NCBI RefSeq assembly: GCF_036199905.1
Contig: NZ_CP108109.1
Coordinates: 496,001-560,000 of the forward strand
Reading direction: 5' to 3'
Source: Streptomyces sp. NBC_00223
Lineage (GTDB): Bacteria; Actinomycetota; Actinomycetes; Streptomycetales; Streptomycetaceae
Length of the DNA stretch: 64,000 nucleotides
The notes under the pieces are model-generated. The model searched no databases. It saw only the letters and a list, made by a program, of their open reading frames with translations, and was not told where the DNA came from. Of the stretch, positions 54,071 through 62,651 are shown one piece after another. The translations under genes were made by a program, and so were the position numbers. Numbering within the stretch: the first letter of the stretch is position 1; each line of letters opens with the position of its first letter.

Positions 54071-54985
54071 TCAGCCCACCTCTCCGGTCGGCCCGGAGCC
54101 GGCCGGCAGCGCCGCCGGTTCCACGGCGCCGGCCAGGGCGCGCAGGCAGGCCAGGGTCCCCGACCGCTCCCGCAGCCGCAGCAGCAGGTCCAGATGGGCC
54201 CTGCCCGCCGCTCCCCTCACCTGGGGCACGACCCCCTCGTACACGGTCAGCCGGGCGGGCGAGTCCGCGGGGTGGGTGTAGCAGAGCCAGGGGGTGTACG
54301 CCGTGGGGTCGGGCGCCCAGGTCGCGGCCGTCAGCGCCGCCCGGCAGCCGTAGGGCAGCAGCGCGGCCACCGCGTCCATCGTCTCGATCCGGGTCAGCGC
54401 GTACCGGCTGGTGTGCGCGACCAGGGCGAGGGGGCCGGTCAGCGCCGCCGCCGCGGTGGCCGCGGCCCAGCCGAAGTCGACGTCCTCGTCGAGCAGTCGG
54501 GCCAGCCGGGGCAGCGGGTCGGTGTCGATCCGCAGGCTCAGCTCGTCCGGCACGTCCGTATCGCCGGGGCCGGGCGGCAGGACGACCGGGAGGACCGCGT
54601 CCCACAGCGCGGCCAGGCCGGCGCCGTGCCGGGCCAGGTCCTCGTAGCGCACGGCGAAGTAACGCGTCGCCACCGGGCGGCGGCCCGCGGAGTCCCAGAT
54701 GTCGGCGCCGCCGACGCGCCAGTCGGTCACCGAGACGCTCACCCGCCGCGCGGAGGACCGTCCGTCGCCGGAGACGCCGAACGAGATCCAGGGCAGGTTC
54801 TCACCGGGCCGGCCGGACGAGGACCACTGCGGAGGGGTGCCGAACAAGGTGTCGCGTACCAGCCTTTCGAATGCGTGGAAGCCGGACCGGCCCGCGCTGC
54901 ACGCGAGCACCCGGTAGTCACCGGTGTCCGCGGGCGGCTTGGACAGCAGGGCCCACTGGGCGCGGACGAGGGCGGGCTCGTTCAT
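54071..54985 (-). CDS. Short GAP1 N-terminal-like protein
   Basis: The start at 54985 is chosen because GAGGA lies 8 bases upstream and it clears the preceding stop by 4 bp; an ATG at 55000 is possible. The 304-residue protein contains GDYRVLACSAG, NLPWISFGVSG, TRYFAVRYEDL and ALLPYGCRAALTAATW. These parallel EYAVIANSGG, ALPWVTVSG, TRFFLVQQDG and AFLPYGLRTDLRVGTC in the 957-residue GAP1-like protein. I therefore call it a second, N-terminal-only GAP1-like protein that probably serves the fused GTPase encoded directly upstream. This is based on my own alignment by eye. Confidence 0.65.
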   Translation of the reverse strand: MNEPALVRAQWALLSKPPADTGDYRVLACSAGRSGFHAFERLVRDTLFGTPPQWSSSGRPGENLPWISFGVSGDGRSSARRVSVSVTDWRVGGADIWDSAGRRPVATRYFAVRYEDLARHGAGLAALWDAVLPVVLPPGPGDTDVPDELSLRIDTDPLPRLARLLDEDVDFGWAAATAAAALTGPLALVAHTSRYALTRIETMDAVAALLPYGCRAALTAATWAPDPTAYTPWLCYTHPADSPARLTVYEGVVPQVRGAAGRAHLDLLLRLRERSGTLACLRALAGAVEPAALPAGSGPTGEVG

Positions 54986-54989
54986 GGGC

Positions 54990-57740
54990 TCAGTCCTCAT
55001 CCGACAGTCCCAGGGCCACCAGCGGCTCCAGTACGTTCACCGGCCGGGCGGGCCCGCGCAGCAGGGCGCCGCCGCCGTCGTGGACGACGTTGTAGCAGTC
55101 GTCGGGGTCGAGGGAGCCGTCCGGGCGGCGGTGGAAGCCGACCGCGGACAGCACGAACCACGAGACGCGCTCGGGCAGGAAGTGCTCGCCGACCAGCCGG
55201 CGTACGTCCGCCACGGCCGTCGAGTGCCCGGCCAGCCACGCGGCGAACGGCCCGGCGTCCTCCGGTGCCACGCAGGGGTCGCCGTCGGCGTTCTGGTTCA
55301 CCCAGCCGCCGGACCGGGCGAGGGCGAACAGCCGGGGCTGGTCGAACTTGCTGACGCAGACGGCCACATGGTGCGGCAGCCGGTCGCGGATCAGCCGGTC
55401 GCGCGCCGCGTACTCGCCGCTCAGCCGGCGCAGCGGCGGGGCCACGTTCTCCTCCTGCAATCCCTCGCCGCCCTTGTCGGGGAAGGGGTCGACGAGCAGC
55501 AGGATGCGGCGGGCGGCGGCCAGATGGCGGTCGACGTCGGGGTCCATACCGTGCCCGTGCATGAACTCGGACCCGTGCGCGTCGAAGAAGTCGACGCCGA
55601 AATCGACCTGCCGGCGCCCACCGTCGGGCGAGTCCGGGTCCGGCAGGTCGGCGAGGAAGCGGTAGGTGAAGCCCCGGGGGGTCAAGGTGGCATCGGGGAA
55701 ACGGCGTTCGACGGCAAGGTAGTTGGACTGCAGGATCATGAAGTGCTCGGCCGTCGTGTCCTCGGGGACGATGGCCCATCGCCCCCGGCCGACCGGTGAG
55801 CGGATGGCGGCCAGCCGGAGCGCGCCCAGGAGCGAGGTCTTGCCGCTGCTGGGGGCGCCGAGCACCGCGATCGCGTCCTTCGGTGCCGGAAGGGCGGCCG
55901 GGGCCGGGCCGCGCGCCGGGAGCGACGCCACGGCACCGGGCGGATCGGTGGGCGGGGCGGTGTCCGGGAGCACGGCGGTGGCCGGGGCCAGGGCGGGGGG
56001 CAGAACGGTGTCCGGGGCCGGGGCCGTCGTCTCCGTGACGGCCCGGGGCTCCTTCTGCCGTTGCGGGACGTCGACGCCGGAGCGCGCCAGCCACTGTTCG
56101 ACGGCCTCCACCGCCGATCGGTACGCGGGCCCGAGCCCCCTGAGCACCAGGGCGGCGATCTCGGCCAGCGGCCGTACCTCCGGGTCGATCTCGCTCGCGC
56201 GCTCGCGCTGTTCGCGGGAGGCCAGAAAGGCCGGGAAGGTCAGCGGGGTCAGCCCGAACAGCCCGGTGACGTACCGGGAGACGACGGTGAACAGCCGCAG
56301 CGCGTCGTCGCCCTCCATGCCCTCGAAGAGCCGTCGCCGCAGGTCGCCGACGAACTCGTACTCGCTGGCGCCGCGCGGTGCGGCCGCGTCGCCGGGCCGC
56401 TTGCGCAGCAGACCGCTGAGGAAGACCTCGGCCAGCGGCGCCGGGTCGCTGTGCTCGCCCGCGGCGAGACTGGTCGCGCGGTGCACCAGCCACATGGTGT
56501 CGAGGTTGAGCGGCGCGACGGACAGCGACCGCAGCAGCCGTCTGGCCCGCAGCGTGGCGGTGGCGTCGAACTCCCGCAGCAGCGCGGTCGCTTCGGCGCG
56601 CGGCGGGGCCGCCCCCAATGCCTGGTACGGGACGCCCGGTCGGTGCCGGGCGCTCACGATCCACGCGGAGCCGGACACCGTACGGCCGTCGTCCCCGGTG
56701 ACCAGGGACGCCCAGCGGGTCAGCGGGGCCGCCGCCAGCGGCACCACGGGCACGGCCCGCGCGTCGCCGCCGTCCGCCGGGACCCCGCCGGGACGCAGCT
56801 CTTCGAGCGACCAGCCGGCCGGCCGGAAGCCGTGGGTGCCGCCCGCGCCGCGTACGCTGCCGCCGCCGTCGGGGTCCGGGCGGAAGTACACCGGCAGCGG
56901 GTTGATCCCGGTCCGCGGCCACAGGTGCCGGGGCAGCAGATGGACGACGACGACCGGCCCGTAACCGGCCAGCCGGTGCAGTTGTCCCGCCATCCGGCCA
57001 TCGTGCCAGCCGCCGCCCACCCCGTCGGTGAGGAAGGCCACGACCCGGCGGCCGTTGGGCTCGACCAGCTCGCCCAGCCCGGTGTCGCCGCCCGGGCTGC
57101 GCAGCACCATGCGGTCACCGGCCGAGCACAGCCGGCGTACCGTCACCGACCGGAAGGAACGGCTGCGTTCGGCGCCCTGGGCCGCCTCCCGCAGCAGTTG
57201 TCCCCACAGCCGCATCGAGGGCCCGGTGTCGTCACAGACCAGGGTGAGGTCGTAGTACGGCTCGGGCGCGGGCCTGCACACCGGGAGGACCATGCCGGTG
57301 GCCGCCGTCCACTGCGCGGAAAGCTCCTCGTCGACCTCCTGCCGTACGGGCGAGGGGCGGGTGCGGCGCAGGGCGTGCAGGGCGCGGCCGAGGCCGATCG
57401 GGTCGGGCAGCGCCCGGGGCACGGCGGGCGCGGCCACGTCGCCGGTGAGGCCGCCGGCCGCGGCGAGCACGGCCGCGGCCTCCCGGGGATACAGGTCGAG
57501 TCCGGCGGCCCGGGCCCCGCCCGCCGGCCCGGTGGCGGTGGCGCGCGGCCCGGCGCCCGGCCCGGCCGCGTCCCGGTGGACGGTGGGGGGCGTCACGGTG
57601 GGCGCGGGCTCGGCCGGGCGGCCGGGGGCGGCGGAGATCCGGCGGGCCAGCCAGGCGATGTCCAGCACCTCGGACATGCCGATGTCGGCCCCCGACTTCA
57701 GCAGCGCCTCCGCCATCGCCGTGTCCACGCTCACGCTCAT
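54990..57740 (-). CDS. SAV_2336-like N-terminal protein fused to a C-terminal GTPase
   Basis: This 916-residue protein starts at 57740 in an ATGA overlap with the MoxR gene. The N-terminal 500 residues match SAV_2336-type proteins: LDIAWLARRIS, LHALRRTRPSPVRQEVDEELSAQ, and a degenerate vWA-like part, YYDLTLVCDDTGPSM...VVAFLTDGVGGGW. After a Pro/Ala linker (about 570-620) comes a P-loop GTPase with Walker A GAPSSGKT at 628-635, LLGALRLAAIRSPVGRGRWAIVPED, VERRFPDATL, and VSKFD as the G4 motif. The GTPase half is a paralogue of the stand-alone GTPase in this locus. The fusion ties the MoxR/vWA machinery to the GTPase branch. Confidence 0.78.
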   Translation of the reverse strand: MSVSVDTAMAEALLKSGADIGMSEVLDIAWLARRISAAPGRPAEPAPTVTPPTVHRDAAGPGAGPRATATGPAGGARAAGLDLYPREAAAVLAAAGGLTGDVAAPAVPRALPDPIGLGRALHALRRTRPSPVRQEVDEELSAQWTAATGMVLPVCRPAPEPYYDLTLVCDDTGPSMRLWGQLLREAAQGAERSRSFRSVTVRRLCSAGDRMVLRSPGGDTGLGELVEPNGRRVVAFLTDGVGGGWHDGRMAGQLHRLAGYGPVVVVHLLPRHLWPRTGINPLPVYFRPDPDGGGSVRGAGGTHGFRPAGWSLEELRPGGVPADGGDARAVPVVPLAAAPLTRWASLVTGDDGRTVSGSAWIVSARHRPGVPYQALGAAPPRAEATALLREFDATATLRARRLLRSLSVAPLNLDTMWLVHRATSLAAGEHSDPAPLAEVFLSGLLRKRPGDAAAPRGASEYEFVGDLRRRLFEGMEGDDALRLFTVVSRYVTGLFGLTPLTFPAFLASREQRERASEIDPEVRPLAEIAALVLRGLGPAYRSAVEAVEQWLARSGVDVPQRQKEPRAVTETTAPAPDTVLPPALAPATAVLPDTAPPTDPPGAVASLPARGPAPAALPAPKDAIAVLGAPSSGKTSLLGALRLAAIRSPVGRGRWAIVPEDTTAEHFMILQSNYLAVERRFPDATLTPRGFTYRFLADLPDPDSPDGGRRQVDFGVDFFDAHGSEFMHGHGMDPDVDRHLAAARRILLLVDPFPDKGGEGLQEENVAPPLRRLSGEYAARDRLIRDRLPHHVAVCVSKFDQPRLFALARSGGWVNQNADGDPCVAPEDAGPFAAWLAGHSTAVADVRRLVGEHFLPERVSWFVLSAVGFHRRPDGSLDPDDCYNVVHDGGGALLRGPARPVNVLEPLVALGLSDED

Positions 57741-58843
57741 GCCCCGGACAAGGGGTGCAGGACGGCTTCCCTGATGGTCTCCAGGTCCCCGGGGCCGAGT
57801 TGGGCGCTGAGTCGCAGCCGTACGGCGTTGATCAGCTGGTCGGGCGAGAGCTGACGGCCCTCGGTCATGAGCCGCTCGTACTCGACGACGATGTCCTCGA
57901 CCTGTCCGGCGTCGGTCAGCTCGGGCACATGGGTGAGGACGATCTTCCGCAGCCGCTCGCCCTCCGGGTGTCCGAGGCGCAGGAAGAGGCAGCGCCGGCG
58001 GAAGGCCGCGGAGAACTCGCGCTCGCCGTTGCTGGTGAGGATCACCACCGGGAACTGCGCGCAGCGCACCTTGCCGTGGTGCACCGGGACCCGGGGGCCG
58101 CCGTCGGCGGGCAGTACGCGCACGGGGGAGAGTTCGGTGCGGCGCAGCTCGGGGATCTCGTAGCCGCCGGTCTCGAAGACGTGCAGCAGGTCGTTGGGGA
58201 GGTCGACGTCGCTCTTGTCTATCTCGTCGATGAGCAGCACCCGGGGGCGGCGCCGGGGCAGCAGGGCGTCGCCGAGGGGGCCGAGCCGGAGGTACTTGCC
58301 GATGTCCTCGGCCGCCTCCGGGATCCGGTCGGGGGCGATCCGCTGCTGGAGGTTGACGTCGTGCAGCCGGCCGAGCACGTCGTAGTCGTACAGGCCCTCC
58401 TTGAGGGTGGAGCGGCTGGTGATGCCCCAGCGCAGCACGGGTCCCAGGCCGAGTTCCCTGGCGATACTGGCCGCCAGGGTGGTCTTGCCCGTACCGGGCG
58501 GTCCGGTGACCAGCAGCGGGCGGCGCAGGTGGATGGCCGCGTTGACCAGGTCGCGGGCGCGGGGGTCGCCCTGGTAGGAGACGGCGATGTGGTCCTCCCA
58601 CGAGGGCGCCCGGCCGTCCGCCGGCGGTGGCGGCACGGGCCGGCGGGGGTCGTCCGCCGTCAGCTCGTGCTCCTTGTCCTCGCGGACGAGGCGGGGCAGG
58701 CCGAAGGCCCGCCAGGGCGGCGGGGCGGGCAGGTCGGGCGGGGCGGGCACCGTGGCTCGGCCGTCGCCGCGCGGCTCCTCGTCGGGCTGCCGCCCTCGGT
58801 AGACCCACCAGTCCGGGGTGGGGGCGTCCTCGGGCTCGCTCAT
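57737..58843 (-). CDS. MoxR-type AAA+ ATPase
   Basis: This 368-residue ATPase has Walker A GPPGTGKT (114-121), Walker B VLLIDEIDK (202-210), sensor 1 in VILTSNGEREFSAAFRRRC (about 270-290), and the lid region. The first 80 residues are Pro-rich. MoxR ATPases act as chaperones that load or remodel vWA partners, here probably the SAV_2336-like and zinc-ribbon proteins. It overlaps both neighbours by 4 bp, between the caspase and SAV_2336-like genes, which is the core order of vWA-MoxR-VMAP systems. Confidence 0.92.
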   Translation of the reverse strand: MSEPEDAPTPDWWVYRGRQPDEEPRGDGRATVPAPPDLPAPPPWRAFGLPRLVREDKEHELTADDPRRPVPPPPADGRAPSWEDHIAVSYQGDPRARDLVNAAIHLRRPLLVTGPPGTGKTTLAASIARELGLGPVLRWGITSRSTLKEGLYDYDVLGRLHDVNLQQRIAPDRIPEAAEDIGKYLRLGPLGDALLPRRRPRVLLIDEIDKSDVDLPNDLLHVFETGGYEIPELRRTELSPVRVLPADGGPRVPVHHGKVRCAQFPVVILTSNGEREFSAAFRRRCLFLRLGHPEGERLRKIVLTHVPELTDAGQVEDIVVEYERLMTEGRQLSPDQLINAVRLRLSAQLGPGDLETIREAVLHPLSGA

Positions 58844-60933
58844 CGCACCTCTCCTTCCACGGGCGCGGTGACTGCTGTCTGGACGAGAGGAGAACGACGC
58901 GGATCGTCGAAGAGCACGGTGACGTTCCGGAATGTACCGGCGCCGGCGTCCATGTACTGCCGTAATTCGAACATGATCTCCGGTATCTCCTGGAGTGGAC
59001 GCCTCATCAGTTCCGCGCGGAGCCTGCTCTCGAAGGCCAGCCGGTGGCAGGGCGGGCCCATCTCCCGCAGCGGGCAGTCCGTATGGCAGTCGGCGCGCGG
59101 CCATATGGCCAGCACCGCGCCCGAGTTGACCGCGCTGGCGACGTCGTCGGCGCCCATGGCGACGCTCCTGGGCCGGGAGAGCACGATGCCGGCCACGGCG
59201 TCGGCGCCCTTGCGGGCGAAGACCTGGCCGACGGTCGGCGCGGTCGGCGCGGGGGCGTTTCCCGTCGACCGGGTGTCGGCGCTGTCCTCGGCCGCGCCGG
59301 TGTGGGGGACGTCCTCGGGGCCCGCGCACGTCCCCCACACCAGCGCGGCCGCGGGCACGGACTCCATCGCCGGTCCGCGCTCCTGCCAGGGCAGCACCTG
59401 GGCGCCGGGGGCGTTCCGCCATCTGCTGCGTACGACCAGGGGCGCCGTGTCGCCGATCACCGGGGCCCGGCCCTCCTCCACCTCGAACGGGACGAAGGCG
59501 TGGAAGTCGTGGTCGAACAGGCCGTTCTCCACGATGAACTCGACCCGCGCCCGGTACAGCACCGACCCGAAGCCGGCCAGCGCCCGCGCGAAGGTCCGCA
59601 GAAAGCCCTCGTGCAGCCGGTCCCGGGGCCAGGCTCCGGTCACCGGGGAGACGCGCTGGAGCAGCGGCCCGGCGTAGAACCACGCCTGCGCGGTGTAGTA
59701 CGGCTCCGGTTCCGGTCCCCGGAACGGCGGGGCGTCCTCGGTCATCTCGGCCGCCCGGTCGAAGAGCACCACCAGCACGCAGCCGTCGGCGGACACCTGC
59801 GGCAGGGGGGTGAGGGAGGCGAGCGCGGGCAGGTGGGCCCGGCGCGCCACTTCGCCGTACCAGCGCCGGATCTCCGCGCCCACTTCGGGATTGGGGGCGA
59901 GTTCGGCGCAAAGGGTGACGATGTAGGGCTGGCGTCCTTCGGGTCTGGCCAGCCTCGCCACATGGGCGGCGAACTCGGGGAACGGCTGCCCGGGGTCGGC
60001 GGGGAGCAGTCCGTCCTGCATCAGCCGGAAGCGCACGTCGCCTTCGCGGACTTCGCCGATGTCGCCCGCGGCGAGGATACGGCGCAGCTCTTCCGCCTGC
60101 TCCTCGGTGACCGTCACATGCAGCCGGTAGTCGCCCCTGAGCAGCGGGGCGCCCTGCCGGGCCGCGAAGAAGATCGTGGGGATGCTGTCCGCTTCCCGGG
60201 CGTGGAAATCCCGGTCGAACTCGGCCTTCAGCCGCTCGGCCGTCCTTGCCACCCGGCCGAGGTCGAGCGAGGTCCACGCCCCCTCCGCCCCGGCCGTCAG
60301 CTCCGTCACCAGGCGGCGGGAGAAGACGCCGCCCCGGCCGGTGAAGACGGCCTGGTCGCCGAGGCGGGTCGCCTGGAGTTCGAGTTGGTCGACGTGGTCG
60401 GAGCGCGGCACGCCCGCGCCCTCGGCGAAGAGGCGGGCGGCCCGGCCGTCGAAACCGACGGCCCTGGCGTCGTCCTCCCGGCACGCGTCGATGACGTAGA
60501 GCTGACGGCCGGGACGGCCGGGGCCGTTCATGTACCGGACCATGTCGCCGAGTTCCACCCGCTCGCCCGGCGGGAGGTACAGCCACTGCCGGCGGTCGGC
60601 GCGGCCGACGGCGCCGTGCCCGAGCCAGTAGAGGACGAAGGTGTCCTCCGGTCCCAGGGCGGTCATCTTCCGCTCCCCCGGGGCGAACTCGTCCGCCAGG
60701 GCCAGCGACGTGCCGAAGTCGACCTTGTGCTCGCCGGTCCCGGCCGCGAGTGAGGCCAGCACGTCCTTGCTGGCGTCCTGCGGATCGGCGAAGACCGTCA
60801 CATGGCAGGTCTCCTCGGTGAACCCCAGGAGCCAGCGGACGAACGCGGCCGCGCACTCCACCGAGCCGGGCAGGTCGGGCAGCGTCGCCTCGCCGTACGT
60901 CTCGGGGCACACCACCAGCGCGCGCAGGGTCAC
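58840..60933 (-). CDS. Caspase-like protease with VMAP-type C-terminal region
   Basis: This 697-residue protein begins with a C14 caspase fold. The catalytic His106 is in LYWLGHGAVG and Cys151 in LYVIDACRED, both intact. The C-terminal part after residue 290 resembles vWA-MoxR-associated proteins: ELRRILAAGDIG at its start, VEFIVENGLFDHDFHAFVPFEV and PLVVRSRWRN in the middle, and CHRLAFESRLRAELMRRPLQEIPEIMFELRQYM near the end. This would place the protease as effector and the rest as the regulated adaptor. It uses a GTG start in GTGA with the hydrolase gene. The VMAP label rests on context and motif style. Confidence 0.78.
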   Translation of the reverse strand: MTLRALVVCPETYGEATLPDLPGSVECAAAFVRWLLGFTEETCHVTVFADPQDASKDVLASLAAGTGEHKVDFGTSLALADEFAPGERKMTALGPEDTFVLYWLGHGAVGRADRRQWLYLPPGERVELGDMVRYMNGPGRPGRQLYVIDACREDDARAVGFDGRAARLFAEGAGVPRSDHVDQLELQATRLGDQAVFTGRGGVFSRRLVTELTAGAEGAWTSLDLGRVARTAERLKAEFDRDFHAREADSIPTIFFAARQGAPLLRGDYRLHVTVTEEQAEELRRILAAGDIGEVREGDVRFRLMQDGLLPADPGQPFPEFAAHVARLARPEGRQPYIVTLCAELAPNPEVGAEIRRWYGEVARRAHLPALASLTPLPQVSADGCVLVVLFDRAAEMTEDAPPFRGPEPEPYYTAQAWFYAGPLLQRVSPVTGAWPRDRLHEGFLRTFARALAGFGSVLYRARVEFIVENGLFDHDFHAFVPFEVEEGRAPVIGDTAPLVVRSRWRNAPGAQVLPWQERGPAMESVPAAALVWGTCAGPEDVPHTGAAEDSADTRSTGNAPAPTAPTVGQVFARKGADAVAGIVLSRPRSVAMGADDVASAVNSGAVLAIWPRADCHTDCPLREMGPPCHRLAFESRLRAELMRRPLQEIPEIMFELRQYMDAGAGTFRNVTVLFDDPRRSPLVQTAVTAPVEGEVR

Positions 60934-62234
60934 CGCGGGCCGCCCTCGACCTGGACGCGGACGGCTTCGTACACCGCCCGGGTGGTCCAGTACGCGCTGT
61001 GCGCCCTCGGGAAGGGTTCCCGGGTGTCCACCTGGACGTCCACGACCCGGCTGCCGAAGTACGGGGCCGCGGGGTAGGAGAGCAGGTCCACGGGGTCGTG
61101 GAGGTTGAGCCAGCGGGCCCGGAAGCGCTCGGGCAGCGGCGCGCCCAGCCGGTGGGTTGCCAGGGCGTCGAGACCGTGGAGATACGGCACCTGGCTGCCG
61201 ACCGTGACGACCAGCTCGACCTGCGGGAGCGATTCGGTGAGCAGCGTCTCGAAGGACGCGATCCCGCCGAGGCTGTGGCCGAGCAGGACGACGGGGCCCT
61301 CCACCGCACGGACCCGCTCGGCGATGAACCGGCGCAGTGCCTTGCCGCGGGCCTGGTAGACGAGGATGTCCCCGGCGGCGGGGGTGGCGAGGTCGAGGAG
61401 CTTGTCCCGGCGGCGGCGCAGATAGGGGCGGGCCGCGTACTGGGCGGTGGTCCAGGCGGCGCCGCGGGCCCGGCTGCCGACGCCGAGGGCGACACCGCCG
61501 AGCGCGTCGGTGAGCGCCCGGGCCAGGGCGTCGCGGTCGTCGGCGGCCACGATCACCCCGCCGGCCGCCTCCTCGCGGAGCCGGATGTACGCGGAGACCA
61601 GGGCGCGGGCGATCAGGTCGTGCGACTTGGCGGCCGCGAGGGAGGGTAACGCGGCCTGGAACTCGGCGTCGGCGAGGAGCAGGCGGGCGGCTTCGCGCAG
61701 GGCGGCGGGTTCGGGGGTGGTGGGCTGAGGGGCGGCGGCCTGGCGGGCGCCGGACTGACGGGCGTCGGCGGGGCCCTCCGGGCCGGCGCCGGCGGCGTCC
61801 GCGCGGTCCGGGCCGGGGAGGTCGGGGCCGGGTCCCTCGCCGGTCAGCGCGTCGCGTATCTCCGGCTGGTCGGGCAGGGCCGATATTCGGTCGCGGAGCA
61901 GGGAGAGAGCGCGGGCCGAGGGCGGGGGTGTGTCCTCCAGCGCCGTGAGCCGGATCTCGAACAGCGGGTCGTCGTAGAGGCGGGCCCATACCGCCCGCTC
62001 GGCGTCGGACCAGCGCGGGCCACCCGGCACGGCGCCTGTCCCGACGGGTTCCGCTTCGTCCTCTTCGGCCCGGGCGGTCGGCTGCGCGCCGACGCCGAGC
62101 ACATCGCCCCACGCGCATCCCTCGACGGCCGCGTCCGGCAGCGCCTTCGCCAGTCCTCGGCGCACCTGCTCCAGGGTCACGTCATAACTGTCCGCACGCA
62201 CACCTGTGCCGTGCACGAAAAGAATGGTCGTCAT
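60930..62234 (-). CDS. Alpha/beta hydrolase effector of the conflict locus
   Basis: This 434-residue lipase-like protein begins TTILFVHGTGVRADSYDVTLEQVR. It has the nucleophile Ser321 in VVLLGHSLGG, an Asp candidate in WLNLHDPVDLLSYPA, and the His candidate in FPRAHSAYWTT. There is no signal peptide, so it works inside the cell. A helical insertion of about 180 residues between strands one and the elbow is unusually long. As the first gene of the vWA-MoxR-caspase operon it is a likely second effector, for example acting on lipids or esters, or the enzyme that the rest regulates. Confidence 0.82.
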   Translation of the reverse strand: MTTILFVHGTGVRADSYDVTLEQVRRGLAKALPDAAVEGCAWGDVLGVGAQPTARAEEDEAEPVGTGAVPGGPRWSDAERAVWARLYDDPLFEIRLTALEDTPPPSARALSLLRDRISALPDQPEIRDALTGEGPGPDLPGPDRADAAGAGPEGPADARQSGARQAAAPQPTTPEPAALREAARLLLADAEFQAALPSLAAAKSHDLIARALVSAYIRLREEAAGGVIVAADDRDALARALTDALGGVALGVGSRARGAAWTTAQYAARPYLRRRRDKLLDLATPAAGDILVYQARGKALRRFIAERVRAVEGPVVLLGHSLGGIASFETLLTESLPQVELVVTVGSQVPYLHGLDALATHRLGAPLPERFRARWLNLHDPVDLLSYPAAPYFGSRVVDVQVDTREPFPRAHSAYWTTRAVYEAVRVQVEGGPR

Positions 62235-62651
62235 CCCCGCCCCCTGGTCCCCACCCGGTCACCGCCTGCGATGAGGCGGCGGACAGCTCACTGTAGCGGC
62301 AGAGCGTGACGAGAATTTCCCGTTCGCGAAAACCTCCGGCGGTCGGCCGCGCACACGTTCCGCAAGCGGCGAACGGGACAGGTGGGGCGGCTTCACCAGG
62401 GGCTTTCCGCTCGGGTGGGGCCGGTCGGGCGGCGGACACGGGCGGCCAGGTCCGGGCGGCAGCGGACTGTACGGCGTGCGGCGGGCGATTCGGGCGCGGA
62501 CCCGGCGGGCGGGTCCGGCCGGTGGCGGGACGTACGGCGCGGTGGGGGGCCGGCGCCGGCGGACTCACGGTTCACCCGGTCGGCGCTGTTGCCAGGGGCG
62601 GCGGAATCGGTCAGACTTAACACCGAACGAACGGTCGGTTGGGAGGGTGTC
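62235..62651. other. Divergent promoter region: conflict operon and paa operon
   Basis: These 417 bp separate the minus-strand hydrolase start from paaA. An AT-richer stretch near 62275-62335 is probably the conflict-operon promoter. No gene is seen. The paa side carries an operator-like palindrome just before the paaA ribosome site. Confidence 0.5.
62622..62639 (+). promoter_or_regulatory. TetR-type (PaaR-like) operator before paaA
   Basis: ACCGAACG-AA-CGGTCGGT is an 18-bp palindrome with seven of eight arm positions matched, 13 bp before the paaA start and after a TAACAC-like -10. Actinobacterial paa operons are commonly repressed by PaaR at ACCGNNCG-type sites and induced by phenylacetyl-CoA. 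No paaR lies in the window. Confidence 0.6.

Noticed and set aside
52025..54605. Minus-strand Arg/Gly/Pro-rich frame running through the kinase gene into the repeat
   Set aside because: It is in a different frame from the kinase, which has full catalytic motifs, and has no domain signal of its own.
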